A DNA stretch of 46,406 nt from a virus. The notes beneath the pieces were generated by a model that made no database searches, was not told the origin of the DNA, and saw only the letters and a program-made list of their open reading frames with translations. The translations under genes were made by a program, and so were the position numbers. Within the stretch, counting starts at the first letter, position 1; every line of letters begins with the position of its first letter. Positions 42,601 through 46,406 of this stretch are shown here, one piece after another. The stretch spans positions 1 through 46,406 of IMG/VR virus record IMGVR_UViG_3300030098_004171. One strand, given 5' to 3'.

Positions 42601-45600
42601 GTTCGGGTAACTCAAACATTTTGCGAATTGGCGTTGACGCAAACTCCGCAACCGCAACGGGTATTTTTTATTCTGACGGTCAAAGCGGCGATGCAACTTT
42701 AGGCTCACAGAAATATCAAGACGATGAATGGCATCACTTGGTAGTTTCTAGACCAAGCGGAGCAAACGCACAAACTGCTAAATTTTACGTTGACGGAGTT
42801 CAAATTGGGACTGATGACATTGGCCCAACATTTAACGATGTAGCTAAATGGTCTATAGGGCAAGAGTATGACGGAGGTACTTCAGACTTTTTTGACGGCA
42901 GCATTAAGGACGTTAAAATCTTCCCCTCCGAATTAGACGCTGGAGACATTCGCAAACTTTATAGCGGCGAGAATCCGAAAAAGAATAACAATGTTGAAAA
43001 AGTTACTAACGGCGATTTTAGCACTTCTTTTAATGTAACTACTAACGGTGGAAGCGCAGGTGGTTGGACAAATTTTAACTGCACATCAATCAGCACTAAC
43101 AGTAGCGGACAACTTGTTGTAGATGACACAACTAATGTTGGCCCTAATAGTTCTGCGATTCAAAATTTAAACCTAACTTCTACTAAATATTATCTAGTTA
43201 GCCTTGACCTAATTGCATTAGGGGGAACTGGGGCGCAAGGTTTATACGTTAGTGCTAGGGGTACATCTTCTAGTCCCGGCACTTGGAATATCAGCGCAGA
43301 AACCACTCTCGGAACGCATAGATTTATATTTAAAGCGGAGTCAAATTCGTATTTGTGGATATGCGCTAATGCCACATCAACCGTAACAGTAGATAACGTA
43401 TCTGTTGTAGAAGTAGGAACCCTCGTTGACTTCAACCCTCAGTCAGCAAGCAGCACTACATGGAGGAATGAGGCTATCCCTTCGCTATATCATGGCACAG
43501 TCAACAACGCCACGCTTTCGCAGGGTAACTCGTACTGGAATAATATAAGGCAGGACGCTACTGACACTACTGTTTCTGGCGAGCTTACGGTTGTTCCTAC
43601 TGCTTCCGAAAAGGGGTTGACTGTAGGAGATGGGACAAAAGGGGAAGTCCCTCTGATATTTAAAGGAGGTAGTGGCTCATTTTCAATAGGTCAGAATGGT
43701 GAAAACTTTTTTATCAGCGAAACAGGCACAGGAAATCTAGATTCAAGTGCGAGATTATCTACCGATGGGCTGAATGTTAAAATTTATAACAAGCTCGGCG
43801 TTGGGACTGCTGCTAGTACATACCCGCTAGAAGTAGCTGGGGCTGGAAGCCAAAGCATATTAGTTAAAAGTACCAATAGCCATGCGGCAGTCAGAATAGA
43901 TCGCTTTGACACTTCGCAAGATGCCAATTTAATTTTCTTAACGGGAGGCACTAACAAGTGGAGGTTAGCTACTGGGCTTGCTGGCAACGACGAAAAGTTA
44001 TCCATATACGATGACATAGCTGACACCAACATGATGGTCTTTAAGACGGGCGTTGGTGTTGGTGTTGGGTCAGCATTTGGAACCAAGGAACCATTAAAAG
44101 ATTTACACATAGAATATGACAGGAACAGCACAGACATATTAGCGGATGGGCTTGCGGGAGGTAATGCGGGTAGTGGGCTTTTTATACACAACGACAACGA
44201 AACAGCTAATGCGTTTGCAAATATTGATTTCCGATGTGGCAGCGCAGACGGTCGGATAGCTTATGTTGGTGAAGGAAGTAATACGGGGGCTTTTCATTTT
44301 ATTACTGACATAGCGCAAAGCGGCAACCCAACATATACGTTGCAAAGCGTTTTAAAGCTGAACGCTAACGGAACCCAAGACCACAAAGGTAACCGAATTG
44401 TAGATAGCCAGACGGTCAGCGACTCATGGCGATCATCTGAACCGAGTTTAAATTTTAAAGAATTTGACTCTACTAACCATGTAGTAGTTTCTGCTAACAT
44501 TGCGAACAATAATCCATTTGTTGGTGGAGGAACATTATCTGGTTGGGCAATGGCTTTAAGTGGGGGAGGTGCATCTGGTTCGCCTTATGGAAGACTTTGG
44601 CAAAGTGCGGCAACAGGCTGTCACTTGAGTACCATAACTTCAACTGGTGCTAAATTTTATTGGTGGCATTTAGCAAGCACTACTCAAGGTGCGTGGTACA
44701 CAACTGATGAAACAATAACACTTGGCAAATGGTTTCATTGGAGTGTCACTTACAATTCAAGTGATCCTACAACTGCCCCTAAAATTTATATAAACGGAGT
44801 TTCTGTAGCAGTAACTACAAGTACTACTTTAGCTGGAACACCTAACGCAGATACTGGGGCTTGGACGATAGGCAATTCTGGTGCGGGAGCTAATAGACCT
44901 TGGCATGGAGAGATAAAAGATTTCCACATCCACAACCGTGCGTTGGAGGCCGATGAGGTCAAGGGTCTTTATAATGGGGAGAGTACGCCTTGGAAGTATG
45001 CTGATGCTGGGGCTGAATTAATTTCCAATGGAGATTTTAGCGATACGTCTAGTTGGACTCTGCACCAAGGAACAGATGCTACCACTTCATTTGGCAGCGG
45101 CGTAATAACTATAAGTAACGCAAACAGCAGCACAGCTTTTACTGGGTTCCATCAAGATATAACAACTGAAATCGGTAAGATATATAAGATTACATTTACC
45201 GCTACTGTTAATAGTGGTGCGGTTTACCTCAAAGACAACAATTCAAACTCAACTGAAAAATTCCATGACTCGCTACCGATAACAGGAAGTGGGGAGTCAT
45301 ATCCAGTTTTTACGTCAAGCGGGACATATACCAGATACTTTGTCGCTGACTATACAACCACCAAGCCGTTATGGGCGAGAACTACAGCAAACGGTAATAC
45401 CATAAATGTCAGTATTGATAACATAAGCATAGTACAAGTTGGTGAAGTCGCAGCGTACACGCCGAAGTCTATTGGGACAACAGGAGGCAAATGGAGCGAC
45501 ACCACTTCCAACAATAATCACGGGACAATAACGGGAGCTACTAATGTCAACGAAACCGTTTTGGGTGCTTTGCAAATTAAGGGGGCTACGGACAAAAACC

Positions 45601-46169
45601 GTTTGCAAATATTTGGAACAGAATCAACTGCCGAGCGTTTGGAGTTATTCCATGACGGCACAAATGGGTACATTCAGAGTACGGCATCAACTGGGTCACA
45701 TTACGGATTAAATTTCCGAGCTAGGCAGTATTATTTTGCCACATGGCGAGACTCGGCTTGGACTAATTCAATTCAAATAGCGAACGATGGGGCGGTCAAG
45801 GCAACCTCTGCCACCAGCACTAACCTCAAGCAAGTCGCACGGGGTTTTACCACTACAATTGTTCAACCTACAGGCAAAGCATTTACAAGTTTTAGACTGA
45901 ATCACGCTTTGGGAACTCAGTTTATCCACGTTTCGGTTATTGAGTCTGGAGGTACTCAAGAGGTTGTGGAATGTGCAGTCAGAATAGGTTCATGGACGGA
46001 GGGGCAAACAGGAGCAAACATTTCGTCTGCGGGTACGGCGGTGACAGGAGTAACAACTATGGGAACAGAAAACACAAACGCTGCGAACAAGGAAGAATAC
46101 TGCATGGTTAGTTTCGCTACTGCCCCTGCTGTTGGAACGAACTATAAAGTGGTAGTCATAGGAATTTAG
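39669..46169 (+). CDS. Large tail fibre / adhesin with LamG and CBM-like modules
   Basis: Protein of 2166 residues. The N-terminus has the fibre motif PTADGHAANKGYVDTAVQG and the following AAGDRILVKNQTTSVDNGIY. Four CBM_4_9-like jelly rolls lie at about 223-350, 556-674, 1111-1254 and 1781-1927; the last two begin with NGDFS and end in DNVSVVE or DNISIVQ. Two LamG-like domains lie at about 921-1105 (DEWHHLVVSR, FDGSIKDVKIFPSELD) and 1584-1775 (GKWFHWSVTYN, WHGEIKDFHIHNR). Shaft repeats of LGVGTAASTYPLEVAG type separate them. The C-terminal tip from about 2058 (FRLNHALGTQFIHVSVIE) is the part that differs in the left-edge copy. It probably binds host polysaccharide. Confidence 0.88.
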   Translation: MATKKVFTSLEFGSGALLKKPKIELVSDANDLTGNDPTFSASAGQLAYAGDTNLYLGVGATWSKLLRVGQPISTASVITSTLASNSGSAPPFVVASTDKVANLNADLLDGRDTSATAVANTIPIYGTGGVLPVATPTADGHAANKGYVDTAVQGLDHKESVKYATTANLSSISGTGTISGVDGSVAAGDRILVKNQTTSVDNGIYVATSSGNWNRATDADESGYSNLVDFTSAGTSSGWSATDSDTAVWNGGSQSSGTYYFTPVTPTLVAGKTYKATLTITNYSGTGAFGMSSSGGVGSSLRGTANTTVSVYFVANGDPVKAFGLDTNNGTIDLTIKETDLTEGAFVFVESGATLANSSWVLSDIVNHPPAQTWTQFSGAGQITVTSTSGASTATDGPLIKTGDTIDFGYNATYFDLDSNKNLQLKAASIPTGRIQDDAVTAAKLDDDGDFTMGGLTSTGQVMLWYDDPVLHIGKVNVTSGNSKLQFNSKNGSAANAFSLQYIKDSTNDRLTFLGGGATEDFTVINGGKAGIGADATNPSGTLHVSTARYGGEGVTDGTFPNFNNWTQTPSSAWSATNNTASCDGTQSGYANLIQNAVFTANRKYRLKVEVTVSSGSVQIWANGSQSLISGISSSQNIDQEVSPTVTGTIQFECSSNFVGTFKNISVTEDSLASATGSDFAVADDLVINNGLTQAGMTLLGSGGARIHFGESGKEAHSRIIGTYNSDKDSSLFFAASNDGTAATVMTLFGNDKSAKFEGGVGINGTVATDPLSVKGQAANDYVARFYRSDNGNTLVDVHQDSNNHGGLFVRDSSGTTKVKLFTAGTSYFNGGSVAIGATTADEKLHVVGNVILRGANDVRLKIANNDNNNWAEIGNEGSSTKNTLDFYTASSSIPCLSLGEDDTHDHKANPIVNSATVAGLQDGGACYFFNGSSSYITFDSFAGALATNDAFTISIWFKSPSGLSVASNSQILISAHSSGNSNILRIGVDANSATATGIFYSDGQSGDATLGSQKYQDDEWHHLVVSRPSGANAQTAKFYVDGVQIGTDDIGPTFNDVAKWSIGQEYDGGTSDFFDGSIKDVKIFPSELDAGDIRKLYSGENPKKNNNVEKVTNGDFSTSFNVTTNGGSAGGWTNFNCTSISTNSSGQLVVDDTTNVGPNSSAIQNLNLTSTKYYLVSLDLIALGGTGAQGLYVSARGTSSSPGTWNISAETTLGTHRFIFKAESNSYLWICANATSTVTVDNVSVVEVGTLVDFNPQSASSTTWRNEAIPSLYHGTVNNATLSQGNSYWNNIRQDATDTTVSGELTVVPTASEKGLTVGDGTKGEVPLIFKGGSGSFSIGQNGENFFISETGTGNLDSSARLSTDGLNVKIYNKLGVGTAASTYPLEVAGAGSQSILVKSTNSHAAVRIDRFDTSQDANLIFLTGGTNKWRLATGLAGNDEKLSIYDDIADTNMMVFKTGVGVGVGSAFGTKEPLKDLHIEYDRNSTDILADGLAGGNAGSGLFIHNDNETANAFANIDFRCGSADGRIAYVGEGSNTGAFHFITDIAQSGNPTYTLQSVLKLNANGTQDHKGNRIVDSQTVSDSWRSSEPSLNFKEFDSTNHVVVSANIANNNPFVGGGTLSGWAMALSGGGASGSPYGRLWQSAATGCHLSTITSTGAKFYWWHLASTTQGAWYTTDETITLGKWFHWSVTYNSSDPTTAPKIYINGVSVAVTTSTTLAGTPNADTGAWTIGNSGAGANRPWHGEIKDFHIHNRALEADEVKGLYNGESTPWKYADAGAELISNGDFSDTSSWTLHQGTDATTSFGSGVITISNANSSTAFTGFHQDITTEIGKIYKITFTATVNSGAVYLKDNNSNSTEKFHDSLPITGSGESYPVFTSSGTYTRYFVADYTTTKPLWARTTANGNTINVSIDNISIVQVGEVAAYTPKSIGTTGGKWSDTTSNNNHGTITGATNVNETVLGALQIKGATDKNRLQIFGTESTAERLELFHDGTNGYIQSTASTGSHYGLNFRARQYYFATWRDSAWTNSIQIANDGAVKATSATSTNLKQVARGFTTTIVQPTGKAFTSFRLNHALGTQFIHVSVIESGGTQEVVECAVRIGSWTEGQTGANISSAGTAVTGVTTMGTENTNAANKEEYCMVSFATAPAVGTNYKVVVIGI
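45765..45843. repeat. 79-bp exact direct repeat of 1-79
   Basis: Identical to the first 79 bases of the window. It lies in the fibre gene just before the variable tip, marking the left border of the allelic region. Confidence 0.85.
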
Positions 46170-46170
46170 A

Positions 46171-46406
46171 ATGGCAGGAAAAAAGATATTAACTCAATTC
46201 GCCTTACCCGTTGGATCAACCAGCGGATCATTCGGCAACGGCACGGCGGGACAAGTGCTTACTACTGGTGGGGATTCTGCCAGTATGTATTGGGCGAATG
46301 CTGGAGGTGGAGTTGCCTGTCAGAAGTTCACTTTGACTTGGAGAAATGCAAACGACCAATTGTTTACTGGCAGCGCAAGGGGCGATGGTGAAAGTGGTAA
46401 ATTCGC
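46171..46406 (+). CDS. Tail fibre tip / accessory protein, right-edge allele (partial, 3' end missing)
   Basis: First 78 codons of the gene seen complete at 378-869, starting MAGKKILTQFALPVGSTSG. Codons 20-37 differ at several positions (for example GSFGNG for GTVGNG and TTGGDSAS for ATGGASAS), then the two copies become identical. It begins one base after the fibre stop. It is cut by the window edge; in a circular genome it would continue at base 614. Confidence 0.75.
   Translation, partial: MAGKKILTQFALPVGSTSGSFGNGTAGQVLTTGGDSASMYWANAGGGVACQKFTLTWRNANDQLFTGSARGDGESGKF

Overview
The window holds one temperate tailed-phage genome, seen as a circular map cut inside its tail-fibre gene. It carries a tyrosine integrase, an excisionase-type HTH protein, a replication module, both terminase subunits, scaffold, major capsid protein, a T7/P22-like short-tail set (connector, beta-propeller tail protein, large fibres), portal and ejection-type proteins. 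No tail sheath, tube or tape-measure gene is seen, so a podovirus-like virion is most likely. Lipoprotein-type lysis genes suggest a Gram-negative host. The carbohydrate-binding fibre modules fit an aquatic polysaccharide-coated bacterium, but the host cannot be named from the sequence.

Ends: bases 1-79 equal 45765-45843, and 378-613 align without gaps to 46171-46406 with the last 77 bases identical. Between these blocks lie two different versions of the fibre tip. This is what an assembler yields from a circular or terminally redundant genome of about 45.8 kb when two alleles of the tip coexist. The left edge is therefore the continuation of the right edge.

Layout. 1-2704: fibre tip, a second tip protein, and small genes including an MscS-like membrane protein and a lipoprotein. 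2694-17608: virion genes, namely an ejection-like protein, the portal, an internal protein, and a 3563-residue polyvalent protein that fuses ejection-protein-like regions to an N6-adenine methylase and an SNF2-type helicase (DarB-like). 17660-22272: lysogeny region with a complete tRNA-Tyr and candidate promoter, two small minus-strand genes, the integrase with repeated TTTGCACA sites upstream, a bidirectional terminator, a compact minus-strand operon of unknown genes, and a divergent control region with GCAAGACA operators facing the excisionase-like gene. 22308-27656: early plus-strand genes with a lambda-O-like arrangement (an initiator gene containing five 21-bp iterons, then a DnaB-type helicase), a ParB/Srx-like protein, SSB and small proteins. 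27619-30475: terminase small and large subunits and small zinc-ribbon/HTH proteins. 30480-30721: a 9-bp tandem repeat and a UUCG terminator. 30722-46169: scaffold, capsid, head-tail adaptor with inserted chitin-binding-like repeats, holin and spanin-like genes, beta-propeller tail protein and three tail fibres.

How it fits together: Int and the Xis-like protein would handle integration, possibly at a tRNA gene. The divergent operator region would choose between the minus-strand operon and the plus-strand early operon. Replication would use host polymerase with the phage initiator, helicase and SSB. The virion would deliver DNA together with the giant methylase/helicase, which could protect it from restriction. 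No endolysin, DNA polymerase or RNA polymerase gene was recognised.
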